Shown here one piece after another: positions 7,449 through 16,374 of a stretch of DNA of 64,000 nucleotides (position 1 is the stretch's first letter; each line of letters starts with the position of its first letter). The stretch covers positions 1 through 64,000 of the forward strand of contig CALSPA010000008.1 of assembly GCA_943788115.1 (NCBI GenBank). Direction: 5' to 3'. The stretch is from an uncultured Flavobacteriales bacterium. Its GTDB lineage: Bacteria > Bacteroidota > Bacteroidia > Flavobacteriales_D > Parvicellaceae. The translations under genes and the position numbers were made by a program. Under the pieces are notes generated by a model. That model was not told the origin of the DNA and did no database searches. It saw nothing but the letters and a program-made list of their open reading frames with translations.

Positions 7449-7904
7449 TTAACCACCTTTAAAAACACCATTTTCAAAACGTCCTTTTTGTGTTATTTGA
7501 CGCTTACCACAATAATATTGCAACATACCTTGTCCGTGCATTTTTCCATTCTCCCACTGTCCTTCATATTTTTGGCCATTAGCAAAGTTCATTGTTCCTT
7601 GTCCACACATTCTACTGTGCTTAAACTCTCCTTGATAAACATCTCCACTTTTCCAGTACATTTTTCCATTTCCAGTACCTTCACCATTTACATATCTCCC
7701 TATATATTTATCGCCATTTTTAAAAACATAAGTTCCTTCTCCATGTAAAACACCATTTCTCCACTCACCAACATAGCTACTTCCATCGTAATATTTATAG
7801 GTTCCTTGGCCATTTTTACAATCTCCCTCTATACACCTTTTATCATGTTGTCCATAAAAAATTGGCGTTATTCCAATAAGTAATAATGTTAAGAGATATT
7901 GCAT
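7449..7904 (-). CDS. Secreted MORN-repeat protein
   Basis: 151 aa. The N-terminal signal peptide ends about YGQ (residue 18). About five MORN repeats follow, of the form YxGxWxNGxxHGxGxxxxxxG (YVGEWRNGVLHGEGTYVF, YIGRYVNGEGTGNGKMYW, YQGEFKHSRMCGQGTMNF, YEGQWENGKMHGQGML). MORN repeats are small beta-hairpin modules that often bind lipids or proteins; no catalytic domain is attached. It lies just upstream of the tRNA in minus-strand order and 9 bases after the lipase-like gene, so it may share that gene's transcript. Function unknown. Confidence 0.78.
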   Translation of the reverse strand: MQYLLTLLLIGITPIFYGQHDKRCIEGDCKNGQGTYKYYDGSSYVGEWRNGVLHGEGTYVFKNGDKYIGRYVNGEGTGNGKMYWKSGDVYQGEFKHSRMCGQGTMNFANGQKYEGQWENGKMHGQGMLQYYCGKRQITQKGRFENGVFKGG

Positions 7905-7913
7905 TTGTTAGAA

Positions 7914-9347
7914 TTAATTCTTGACTACTCTTTGGAATATTCTATTGTTATCATTTTGAATTTCAACAATATATATTCCCGTACTCCAATCTGAAGTTGA
8001 TAGATTTAAGTTACCATTAATTGACTGATTATGTACCAACTGCCCAGCAATGTTGGTTACTCTTAAAAACCCTTCACCTTCAAAGCTAATTGAAATAAAA
8101 TCATTAACAGGATTTGGAAAAACAAACGGACTTACAACTGTATTTAATTCATTAAAACCCGTAGAACTGCATAAACTCCTTAAACCATCGAACCAATAAT
8201 AAGCAGCTGTTAAAGCTGGTAAAACACAATCATTATGGTTACCACCTCCCATGTTTACTGCTTCAACGTTTGATACTCCATTAGATAACATTGCGGATTC
8301 TGCAGAAATTGCATTTTGAAAAGTAACCTGCTCATCTCCTGTACAGTAATACATTTTAATAGGACGTTGAGGAGTCCAATCATGATTATCATTTGCAAGT
8401 AGATTTGTCCACAATGGATGTCCAAAAGTGCTCAAAGAATTTGAGAAATTAGCAACAACAGTATCAACCATAAGAGTATCAATATAACCAGAAAGCAGAC
8501 TATTTAATGTGCCCATCCCTAAAGTAGTGTTATTACCATCGAAAAATGGTGGCACTATTGTATCGTAAGGAGGGTTAAGAATATCCGAATAAGAAGTATA
8601 AAGGTTACCATATACCATTTGATAAGATGACAACAAATAAACCAAATAACCAGGATTAGAATATGGATAGGGAGATAAAATAGTATCTGCCATTGCACCG
8701 GACATTTCATATGGTCCAGAACATGGAGCAGAACCTAAAACATTGAATTCGCCTAAAAGGTTATTATCTTCTATATACTTATGAGAGGCCATTGCAGCAT
8801 GACCACCTTGAGAATAACCTGTTAAAAAAAGTTCACCATTATCAATCATCTGTAAAGAATCGGCAATAAATTCTCTAGCTGCTCTAATCATATCTCTAGT
8901 AGCAGTTGCTTCAGATTCAGCATGGCAATAAGGATGTAACCCAGGGCTATCTCCCATTCCAATATAATCAGGCATCACAACAAAATATCCACCTGCACCA
9001 AAAACTCTTCCAATATTAGTTTCATCAACATCATTCGATGGAACATCTATTTTCCTAAGACTTGTACCATGGTGATAAGCCAACATCGGAAAGTCTGTAC
9101 ATGAAGTGTTTGAAGGTGCTAAAAATGCACCAGATGCAATTGTTGGTTGCCCTAACGCATCAACAGTATTATATACCATTTTATACATATCAATATCATA
9201 ATTCAATGTTAAACCTGTTGCTAAACTTAGTCCTAAAGGGTTAGTAGTATTAACATAGGTTACTGAAATTAAATATTGTGCATGAGCAAAATTAATTAAT
9301 GAAACGAATGACATTAGTAATATTACTTTTCTGAAAAAATTATTCAT
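7914..9347 (-). CDS. Secreted alpha/beta hydrolase (lipase/esterase-like) with T9SS type A sorting domain
   Basis: 477 aa. A signal peptide ending FAHA leads into an alpha/beta-hydrolase domain with nucleophile motif GYSQGGHAAMA, oxyanion region YHHGTSLRK and late histidine in GGGNHNDC. It resembles secretory lipases and large serine esterases. Residues about 400-477 form a T9SS type A domain: FPNPVNDFISISFEGEGFL, then the segment ending DWSTGIYIVEI. The enzyme should therefore cross the outer membrane through T9SS and be released or attached to the surface. Substrate is unknown. It is followed closely by the MORN gene. Confidence 0.85.
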   Translation of the reverse strand: MNNFFRKVILLMSFVSLINFAHAQYLISVTYVNTTNPLGLSLATGLTLNYDIDMYKMVYNTVDALGQPTIASGAFLAPSNTSCTDFPMLAYHHGTSLRKIDVPSNDVDETNIGRVFGAGGYFVVMPDYIGMGDSPGLHPYCHAESEATATRDMIRAAREFIADSLQMIDNGELFLTGYSQGGHAAMASHKYIEDNNLLGEFNVLGSAPCSGPYEMSGAMADTILSPYPYSNPGYLVYLLSSYQMVYGNLYTSYSDILNPPYDTIVPPFFDGNNTTLGMGTLNSLLSGYIDTLMVDTVVANFSNSLSTFGHPLWTNLLANDNHDWTPQRPIKMYYCTGDEQVTFQNAISAESAMLSNGVSNVEAVNMGGGNHNDCVLPALTAAYYWFDGLRSLCSSTGFNELNTVVSPFVFPNPVNDFISISFEGEGFLRVTNIAGQLVHNQSINGNLNLSTSDWSTGIYIVEIQNDNNRIFQRVVKN

Positions 9348-9584
9348 ATCTAAAAATTTTAGAAGCTTAATTTACTTTTTTTTTTAAACTTTATTAATGT
9401 TTCTATTTTATAAAACTTTAAAAAAGAGAGAAATATCAATTAAAATAGTTGCCTTTTATGATTTAAATAAAAAACTTAATTCAAAATTAAAAATGAAAAC
9501 CTCCACTTAATCAAGTGGAAATTGTTCATAATACACTTTTAATAAAATTAACTACACAAACCTATTATGCTAATTAGATTAATT

Positions 9585-9615
9585 TAAATTTGTAGCGTTT
9601 AAAAAAAAAAAAAAA
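9585..9615 (+). promoter_or_regulatory. TAnnTTTG promoter with poly-A leader
   Basis: TAAATTTG (9585-9592) is a perfect Bacteroidota -7 element. Transcription would start near 9598-9600, directly before a run of 15 A (9601-9615) whose last A is the A of the ATG. The predicted untranslated leader is therefore almost pure poly-A. No convincing -33 TTG is seen at the usual distance. The rest of the gap 9348-9584 is AT-rich with no other feature. Confidence 0.55.
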
Positions 9616-10886
9616 TGACTCCTTTATATTGGCTTATAATAATTGGAATTCCAGTTTTAATTGGACTAGTCATACTTGAAAATATTGTTGCCAAGAGAAG
9701 AAATCTCAAGCTTTACACTCTTTCCGATAGTATCACTAATCTTTGTTGTGGACTCTTAGAAAGAGTTTTTGATATTTTCTTCTCTGTTATAGCACTTATT
9801 GGCTTTAATTACATTTATGAAAACATTGCTCCATTTCCAATTGAACTATCTGCCATTTCCTGGATTATTGGACTTTTTGTTGCCGATTTTATAGCTTATT
9901 GGTTTCATCGTTTAAGTCATGAAATTAACTTTTTATGGGCTGCTCATATTGTTCACCACCAAAGTGAAGAGCTTAATCTGACCACCGTTTTTAGAGTTTC
10001 ATTTTTAGCTGTTATTTATAGAGCTTGCTTTTTTATGTGGATGGCATTGGCAGGATTCGATGTTTTCACTATTGTTACCACTTCTGTTTTTCTAGGTTTT
10101 TATCAATTATTTACTCATTCAAGAGTAATTGGAAAGCTCGGAATCATAGAAAAATTCATGACCACACCATCTCATCACAGGGTTCATCACGCAAGAAATG
10201 AAAAGTATATGGATCAAAATTATGCTCATATTTTCATTTTTTGGGACAGATTATTTGGAACATTTGTTGAAGAAAAAGAAGAACCCGATTATGGCATAAC
10301 TTCTGGGTTTGAAAGTGCAAATGCATTCAATGCAACTTTCTCCTATTGGAAAAATTTAATAAAAAGGGCGAGAAAAACTAAATCACTTAGAAATAAAATT
10401 AATGTTTTCATTAAAGGCCCTGAATGGACTCCAAATGATGTAGAGCACCTACCAAATCAATTTAAGACAGATGTTAATGGGGATAGAATTCCTCATAAAA
10501 TACCAGTAAACAATGAAAAAAGAGCTTATCTACTTTTTAATATACTCATTACCGCAAGTAGTTTTGTTGCGCTGCTTTACTTTAAATCTATTTTAGGTAA
10601 AGAGATAACTCTTATAGAACTAATATCCAATAAAAGTGTGATTTCTTTGGCTGGAATTATATTAATATCTGTTTTTGCTCATTCTAGAATAATTGAAGAT
10701 AAAAAGTTTGCAATTCTTACTGATGGCATTCGTTTAGGAAGTATTATATCACTAACTATTTTTGGATTTTCATCTTTCTCAATATCTTATTGGTTAATTC
10801 CTCTAGTGACTGTTTATTCATCATTAATGTTCTTATGGCTAATTAAAATAAACATCAAACCTAGAAGGAAAATTTTAAGAGCTTAA
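9615..10886 (+). CDS. Sterol desaturase / fatty acid hydroxylase superfamily membrane protein (AGMO-like)
   Basis: 423 aa. The di-iron histidine clusters are present in order: HRLSHE, HIVHHQSEE, then HSR and HHRVHHARNE, within four or so membrane helices (residues about 1-215). A C-terminal region (about 295-415) adds further hydrophobic helices, as in alkylglycerol monooxygenase (TMEM195-like) proteins. The family oxidises lipid C-H bonds (ether lipids, fatty acids, sterols) using O2 and two irons. A paralogue lies at 50.4-51.6 kb. It leads a three-gene group with a CREST-like 7-TM protein and a DUF2007 protein. Substrate unknown; a membrane lipid is likely. Confidence 0.88.
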   Translation: MTPLYWLIIIGIPVLIGLVILENIVAKRRNLKLYTLSDSITNLCCGLLERVFDIFFSVIALIGFNYIYENIAPFPIELSAISWIIGLFVADFIAYWFHRLSHEINFLWAAHIVHHQSEELNLTTVFRVSFLAVIYRACFFMWMALAGFDVFTIVTTSVFLGFYQLFTHSRVIGKLGIIEKFMTTPSHHRVHHARNEKYMDQNYAHIFIFWDRLFGTFVEEKEEPDYGITSGFESANAFNATFSYWKNLIKRARKTKSLRNKINVFIKGPEWTPNDVEHLPNQFKTDVNGDRIPHKIPVNNEKRAYLLFNILITASSFVALLYFKSILGKEITLIELISNKSVISLAGIILISVFAHSRIIEDKKFAILTDGIRLGSIISLTIFGFSSFSISYWLIPLVTVYSSLMFLWLIKINIKPRRKILRA

Positions 10887-10895
10887 AATTAAGTA

Positions 10896-11591
10896 ATGGA
10901 TGAAATTTTAAATCCAACAATCTATCTTGGTAATTTTGAATGGAGAGAACCAATTACAACTCTAACTGATTTCATGGTAGCAATAGTTGCCAGCTTTGGT
11001 TACTATAAGTTTAAATCCTATAAAGGAATTAAATCATCAAGCTTTACATATTTTAAATTTTACTTTTTATGCTTTGCTGTTGGAATGACATCAGCTGCAT
11101 GGCTTGGTCATGGACTGCAATCATATGTTGGGCCAGAATACAAAAGGATTGGCTGGATTTGTGGAGCTTCCGCTCTATTATTATTAGGAATTGGATCTTT
11201 TGAGTTAATTAAAACTCAATTTAACAAAACTGTTTTCAAAGTACTTAGGGTTTTATTTGTTGGGCAATATATAAGTTTAACTTTTTTAATGCTTAACCCA
11301 TCCACTAGTGATTTCATACTTGCTCAATTGAGTTCGACTATTTCTTTAATATTATTTATATTACCAATACACTTATACAATTACCTAAAAACGAAAGACC
11401 TAGGTAGTGGTTATATTCTTTTAACCATTTTTTACAGCATCATTCCTGGTTTCATCTACAATAACCAGATAAGTATAAACAAATGGTTTAATTATCATGA
11501 TATTAGCCATGTTTTAATGGCTGTTTTCATGTTATTTATGATTGTTAGCACATCAAAACTATCAATGATTAAAACAAATGAACATAAATAA
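10896..11591 (+). CDS. Seven-TM membrane protein, possibly CREST superfamily (ceramidase-like)
   Basis: 231 aa with about seven hydrophobic helices. A serine/histidine pair lies in helix 2 (TSAAWLGHG) and an HxxxH motif in helix 7 (YHDISH). That pattern resembles CREST hydrolases (alkaline ceramidases, PAQR receptors), which bind a catalytic zinc with three His and one Asp. The matching Asp is not certain by eye. It follows the AGMO-like oxygenase by nine bases and precedes the DUF2007 gene by six, so all three are probably one operon. A lipid-hydrolase role is inference; it could equally be a DUF-family protein of unknown role. Confidence 0.6.
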   Translation: MDEILNPTIYLGNFEWREPITTLTDFMVAIVASFGYYKFKSYKGIKSSSFTYFKFYFLCFAVGMTSAAWLGHGLQSYVGPEYKRIGWICGASALLLLGIGSFELIKTQFNKTVFKVLRVLFVGQYISLTFLMLNPSTSDFILAQLSSTISLILFILPIHLYNYLKTKDLGSGYILLTIFYSIIPGFIYNNQISINKWFNYHDISHVLMAVFMLFMIVSTSKLSMIKTNEHK

Positions 11592-11597
11592 AAAGTT

Positions 11598-11834
11598 ATG
11601 ACTGAAAATTCAAATAACAATCTAATTATAGCTTATACTGGCAATGAAATATCTACTAATTTTTTAAAAAATGATTTAGAAGATGCCGGAATATTTTCTC
11701 TAATTAAAAATGAACGAGAATCTGCAAGATTAGCTGGTTTTGGCAGCAACATTAATTCTGGGTGCCAATTATTTATTTATGAGCAGGATATTGAAAATGC
11801 TAAACCAATAATTACAGAATTCCTTAACAGGTAA
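11598..11834 (+). CDS. DUF2007 domain protein (putative signal-transducing protein)
   Basis: 78 aa. The single small ferredoxin-like domain matches the DUF2007 pattern: a first strand LIIAYTGNEI, a helix FLKNDLEDAGI, a loop with small residues, and a final strand and helix QLFIYEQDIENAKPIITEFL. No signal peptide, so cytoplasmic. Six bases downstream of the 7-TM gene, last in the predicted operon. Biochemical role unknown. Confidence 0.75.
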   Translation: MTENSNNNLIIAYTGNEISTNFLKNDLEDAGIFSLIKNERESARLAGFGSNINSGCQLFIYEQDIENAKPIITEFLNR

Positions 11835-11902
11835 ATACATTTTACAAAAAAATCATTTCCCATTAACTTTGATTGTTAAAATGCAATAAAGTTGATTTTA
11901 TT

Positions 11903-11910
11903 TAGTTTTG
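11903..11910 (+). promoter_or_regulatory. Candidate -7 promoter element of the TonB receptor gene
   Basis: TAGTTTTG at 11903-11910 fits TAnnTTTG and lies 23 bases before the ATG at 11934. No well-spaced -33 TTG is seen, so this is a modest call. Confidence 0.4.
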
Positions 11911-11933
11911 TTTCAAAATAATCATTTAATCAA

Positions 11934-14333
11934 ATGAAATACTTAATTCTAGCATTATTAACGATACCATCCATTTTTCTTTCTCAAGAAAAAATCACAA
12001 TAAGCGGATACATAGAAGAGGAGCTGACTGGAGAAAAACTAATTGGAGGTACAGTTTATGATTTGAATTCTCAAAAGGGCACAATAACAAATGATTACGG
12101 TTTTTACAGTTTAACCCTAGCTAAAGATTCTGTTAAATTAAGAATTAGTTTTTCTGGGTTTGAAACTCAAATTATTTCTGAATTTTACCAAAATGACATT
12201 TCTTTAAATTTCAAACTTAAAGATGTTCTTTTAAACGAAGTTGAAATCATTGGAAATAATGAAGAACAAGTGCATTTACGATCGGAAATGAGCACTATAG
12301 ATTTATCAATGTCTAAAGTAAAAACACTTCCTGCTCTTCTTGGGGAGAATGACATAATGAAGACCATACAACTACTTCCAGGTGTTCAATCTGGAAGTGA
12401 AGGAACATCAGGTGTTTATGTTAGAGGTGGAGGACCAGATCAAAATTTAATACTTTTAGATGGGGTTCCCGTTTATAACGCATCACATCTTTTCGGGTTC
12501 TTCTCTGTTTTTAATGCTGACGCAATTCATTCCACAAAACTCATTAAAGGAGGTTTTCCAGCAAGATATGGAGGTAGACTTTCTTCAGTAATTGATATAA
12601 AAATGAAAGAAGGCAACATGAAAGAGCTTCATGGAGAGGGCTCAATTGGGCTTATTTCATCTAAATTAACTCTTGAAGGGCCAATAAAAAAAGATAAAAC
12701 TTCGTTTTTAATCTCTGCCAGAAGAACCTATATAGATATTCTTGCTCAACCATTTATTAAAATGGCTCAAAACAATAAAGGCGACAATCCTAATTCCAGT
12801 TCAACAAATAGTGGTGGTTACTATTTCTACGATGTTAATGGTAAAATAAATCACAAATTCTCTGATAAAGATCGTCTTTACTTCAGCCATTACATGGGAA
12901 GAGATAGAGCGTATTTAAATGCAACAGATCAGTGGAATACCGATTCAACTTCAAACGCATCATCAGCTGAAGCACAACTTCGTTGGGGGAACATTATAAG
13001 CTCATTGAGATGGAATCATATGATCTCTAATAAAATGTTTATGAACACTACTGTTAGATATAGTAAATATGATTTTTTAGTTGGCTCTAGTGCAAATGAA
13101 ACAGCAACTCAAAATAATATTGAAACCACCCAAAATATTTCATTTGCATATACTTCTGGTATAGAAGATTGGTCTGGAAAAATTGATTTTGATTACATGC
13201 CTAATCCAAATCATTTCATAAGGTTTGGATTGGGAGATATTTATCACACATTTACTCCTGGAGTTAATCAATTCACACTAGAAACATCTGGATCTAATTC
13301 GCTAGATACAACATTTGGTTCTCAGCTACATTATGCTCATGAATTATCTGCTTATGTTGAAGATGAATTTAAGATGGGGAGTAGAATTAAAGGAAACATA
13401 GGACTACATCTTACAAGTTTTCTTGTAGGAAACACTAATTACACTTCACTTCAACCAAGGTTTAGCGCTAGATACCTTTTAGACGACAAATCTTCGTTAA
13501 AAGCTAGCTATGCCTCAATGACTCAATTTCTTCATTTACTTACTAATTCCGGAATTGGACTACCTACAGATTTATGGCTACCAGCAACAAGTCAGGTTGC
13601 TCCTCAATTTTCAAAACAAATAGCATTGGGATATGCAAGAACATTTTTCAAAAAATATGAATTGTCAGTTGAAGGATACTATAAAACAATGGATAACTTG
13701 ATTGAGTATAAAGATGGAGCTTCATTTTTCAACACTCAACTAGACTGGCAAAGCAAAATACAAGCAGGAAGAGGATGGGCGTATGGTGGAGAATTATTAA
13801 TAGAGAAAAAAATCGGAAAAGCAACTGGCTGGATTGGCTATACCCTATCATGGTCCAACAGACAATTCGACTCACTTAATTTTGGCGAACCATTTCCATA
13901 TCGTTACGACAGAAGACATGATATTGGTGTTGCTTTCACCTATGAATTCAATGACCATGTCAATATGGGAATAGTTTGGGTTTACGGAACGGGTAATGCA
14001 GTAACCTTAGGACAAGAAAGATACCTTTCTTTGGATGAAGTTCAAATGAGTTTAAATAATGGAAGTTTTGATTCATATTCACAGGGAATTGAACACATAA
14101 GCTCTAGAAATAACTATCGTATGGCAGCTTATCATCGATTAGATCTTTCTGTGAATTTCACAAAGCAAAAGAAATGGGGAGAAAGAACATGGAGCTTTGG
14201 CATTTATAATGTTTACAACAGACAAAATCCTTTTTATTTAGAATTTACCAACGACAACAATGGTAACCCTCAATTATCTCAATACAGCTTATTCCCTATT
14301 ATTCCGTCATTTAACTATTCATTTAAATTTTAA
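11934..14333 (+). CDS. TonB-dependent outer-membrane receptor with N-terminal carboxypeptidase-regulatory-like domain
   Basis: 799 aa. A signal peptide (IPSIFLSQ) is followed by a carboxypeptidase-D regulatory-like domain (ISGYIEEELTGEKLIGGTVY, residues about 22-105). The plug domain comes next (GVQSGSEGTSGVYVRGGGPD, LLDGVPVYN, FPARYGGRLSSVIDIK), then a beta barrel to the C-terminal aromatic residue (NYSFKF). The ligand is unknown. The next gene encodes a DUF4249 lipoprotein, a pairing common in Bacteroidota. DUF4249 proteins are probably surface or periplasmic companions of the receptor. Confidence 0.93.
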   Translation: MKYLILALLTIPSIFLSQEKITISGYIEEELTGEKLIGGTVYDLNSQKGTITNDYGFYSLTLAKDSVKLRISFSGFETQIISEFYQNDISLNFKLKDVLLNEVEIIGNNEEQVHLRSEMSTIDLSMSKVKTLPALLGENDIMKTIQLLPGVQSGSEGTSGVYVRGGGPDQNLILLDGVPVYNASHLFGFFSVFNADAIHSTKLIKGGFPARYGGRLSSVIDIKMKEGNMKELHGEGSIGLISSKLTLEGPIKKDKTSFLISARRTYIDILAQPFIKMAQNNKGDNPNSSSTNSGGYYFYDVNGKINHKFSDKDRLYFSHYMGRDRAYLNATDQWNTDSTSNASSAEAQLRWGNIISSLRWNHMISNKMFMNTTVRYSKYDFLVGSSANETATQNNIETTQNISFAYTSGIEDWSGKIDFDYMPNPNHFIRFGLGDIYHTFTPGVNQFTLETSGSNSLDTTFGSQLHYAHELSAYVEDEFKMGSRIKGNIGLHLTSFLVGNTNYTSLQPRFSARYLLDDKSSLKASYASMTQFLHLLTNSGIGLPTDLWLPATSQVAPQFSKQIALGYARTFFKKYELSVEGYYKTMDNLIEYKDGASFFNTQLDWQSKIQAGRGWAYGGELLIEKKIGKATGWIGYTLSWSNRQFDSLNFGEPFPYRYDRRHDIGVAFTYEFNDHVNMGIVWVYGTGNAVTLGQERYLSLDEVQMSLNNGSFDSYSQGIEHISSRNNYRMAAYHRLDLSVNFTKQKKWGERTWSFGIYNVYNRQNPFYLEFTNDNNGNPQLSQYSLFPIIPSFNYSFKF

Positions 14334-14334
14334 A

Positions 14335-15234
14335 ATGAAAAAATCAATAGCCATATTATTATTAATTTTCACACTATCATCTTGCGAAAAAATTATTCCA
14401 TTTACTGGAGAAATAACTCAACCAAAATTAGTTGTTAATTCTCTTTTTGAGAATCAAAACAGGTGGAGTGTTCACATAAGTCAAAGCTTAAGTGTACTTG
14501 ACACAAGTTCGTTATCAAATATTGAAAATGCAACAGTTAGAATAATGGATGATCAAAACAATTTAGTTGAAATCCTAACCCATGACTTTGGAGGACATTA
14601 TACTGGAATTTCGTTTCCTATACTAGGAGAGAATTACAGAATCGAAGCAGAAGCGTCAGGATTCACTGCTGTATATTCTGAAAATAATTTACCAAGTCCA
14701 ATTTCTATAATTTCAGTTGACACCAACACAACATTTGTGGATGATGAAGAAAAATTAGAAATGTCAATTACATTTTCTGATCCTGTTAATATTAACAACT
14801 ATTATTTAGTATCAGTAGCAGCAGGTGGATGGTTTATCAATGATTATTGGAACGGCTCAAGTTGGGTAATTGACAGCACATTTGAAGAGTTTAGCATACC
14901 TATACAAGTTGATGACCCCACATTTGAAAATTACGGATCTAACCGCTGGGAGGATAATGGGATATTCACAGATTTTTCTTTTGATGGACAAAATAAAACT
15001 ATTGATATTGCTATTAACAGCGGAGAATATGAATACAAACTTGATGACTTAGAATATTTTGAAGTAAGAATAAATAACATTACTGAAGCTGCATATCTTT
15101 ACAATAAAAGCTATAATTTATATCAAAATGCAAGTGGAAATCCGTTTGCTCAGCCAGTCCAAGTTTACAGTAATGTTAATCAGGGGTTTGGAATTTTTGC
15201 AGGATCTCAACTTAATGTTTTCTCAATTCTATAA
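14335..15234 (+). CDS. DUF4249 family lipoprotein, partner of the TonB receptor
   Basis: 299 aa from ATG 14335, one base after the receptor stop. The longer frame from 14260 lacks a signal peptide and overlaps the receptor. The lipobox LSSC (MKKSIAILLLIFTLSSCEK) marks a lipoprotein. The mature part opens LVVNSLFENQNRWSVHISQS and contains ATVRIMDDQNN, the usual DUF4249 beta-sandwich start, followed by HYTGISFPILGENYRIEAEA. Role unknown, probably in substrate capture or gating with the receptor. The downstream gap 15235-15420 holds no gene. Confidence 0.85.
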   Translation: MKKSIAILLLIFTLSSCEKIIPFTGEITQPKLVVNSLFENQNRWSVHISQSLSVLDTSSLSNIENATVRIMDDQNNLVEILTHDFGGHYTGISFPILGENYRIEAEASGFTAVYSENNLPSPISIISVDTNTTFVDDEEKLEMSITFSDPVNINNYYLVSVAAGGWFINDYWNGSSWVIDSTFEEFSIPIQVDDPTFENYGSNRWEDNGIFTDFSFDGQNKTIDIAINSGEYEYKLDDLEYFEVRINNITEAAYLYNKSYNLYQNASGNPFAQPVQVYSNVNQGFGIFAGSQLNVFSIL

Positions 15235-15420
15235 TTCACTTATTAACATTTAATTGAATTATTTCACAGTATTTAACAATTCAACAGACAACTTTTTAAA
15301 AACACCACTGTTTATAATACTGATTTACAGATAATTATATTTAGTTTATTTCAAATTAAATCCACTAAATTTTTATTTAAAATCACCTATAAAAAAGTGT
15401 GTAAATAATTAACCATTAAC

Positions 15421-15451
15421 TTGACTTGACTTGCCGTTTAGATTACATTTG
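15421..15451 (+). promoter_or_regulatory. Promoter of rpoD (Bacteroidota -33/-7 type)
   Basis: TACATTTG (15444-15451) is a consensus TAnnTTTG element. A TTG at 15421-15423 lies 20 bases upstream, near the usual -33 spacing; TTGAC is partly repeated (TTGACTTGACTTG). The start point would be about 15457, giving a leader of about 44 nt. Confidence 0.65.
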
Positions 15452-15500
15452 CCGCACACTACAGACAGTAAGTATTTCAGATAAAAAGAGTAGATAAAAC

Positions 15501-16364
15501 ATGAGACAATTAAAGATTACTAAATCCATTACCAACAGAGAAAGTCAATCATTAGATAAATATTTACAAGAAATAGGTAAAGAGGACCTAATAACTGCTG
15601 AACAAGAAGTAGAATTAGCTCAACGAATTAAACAAGGAGATCAAGTTGCTCTTGAAAAATTAACAAAAGCAAACCTTAGGTTTGTTGTCTCAGTAGCAAA
15701 ACAATACCAAAATCAAGGGTTAACACTTCCAGATTTAATTAACGAAGGAAACTTAGGGCTAATTAAAGCAGCTCAAAGATTCGATGAGACAAGGGGATTT
15801 AAGTTCATTTCTTATGCTGTTTGGTGGATTAGACAATCCATTTTACAAGCTTTAGCAGAACAATCAAGAATTGTAAGGCTCCCACTAAATCAAGTTGGAT
15901 CTATTAATAAAATCAACAAAGCATTCTCTAAATTAGAACAAGAATTTGAAAGACCGCCAAGTTCAGATGAATTGGCAAAAGCACTAGACCTTTCAGAAGA
16001 TAAAGTTAATGATTCACTTAAAGTAAGCGGAAGACATATTTCTGTAGATGCTCCCTTTGTAGATGGTGAAGATAATTCATTGCTTGATGTGATGGTAAAT
16101 AACGATAGCCCAAAAGCAGATCGAGAATTAATGATGGAATCGCTCCAAAGAGAAATTGGCAGATCATTATCTACTCTTACCGAAAGAGAAAGAGACGTTA
16201 TTCAATTATTCTTTGGCATAGGACTACAACACGGTCTTACCCTTGAAGAAATTGGAGCGAAATTTGACTTAACTAGAGAAAGAGTTCGTCAAATCAAAGA
16301 AAAAGCAATCAGAAGATTAAGACATACATCGAGAAGTAAATTACTAAAAGCCTACTTAGGATAA
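15501..16364 (+). CDS. rpoD: Housekeeping RNA polymerase sigma factor (sigma-70, Bacteroidota type)
   Basis: 287 aa, the short form normal for this phylum (region 1.1 absent). Region 1.2 is [14 protein letters not shown], region 2 has [19 protein letters not shown] and the -10 recognition helix [19 protein letters not shown], region 3 spans about residues 130-205, and region 4 ends with the helix-turn-helix [20 protein letters not shown]. It directs core polymerase to the TAnnTTTG promoters seen in this window. The gap gene follows after 10 bases. Confidence 0.97.
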   Translation: MRQLKITKSITNRESQSLDKYLQEIGKEDLITAEQEVELAQRIKQGDQVALEKLTKANLRFVVSVAKQYQNQGLTLPDLINEGNLGLIKAAQRFDETRGFKFISYAVWWIRQSILQALAEQSRIVRLPLNQVGSINKINKAFSKLEQEFERPPSSDELAKALDLSEDKVNDSLKVSGRHISVDAPFVDGEDNSLLDVMVNNDSPKADRELMMESLQREIGRSLSTLTERERDVIQLFFGIGLQHGLTLEEIGAKFDLTRERVRQIKEKAIRRLRHTSRSKLLKAYLG

Positions 16365-16374
16365 AACAATAAAA

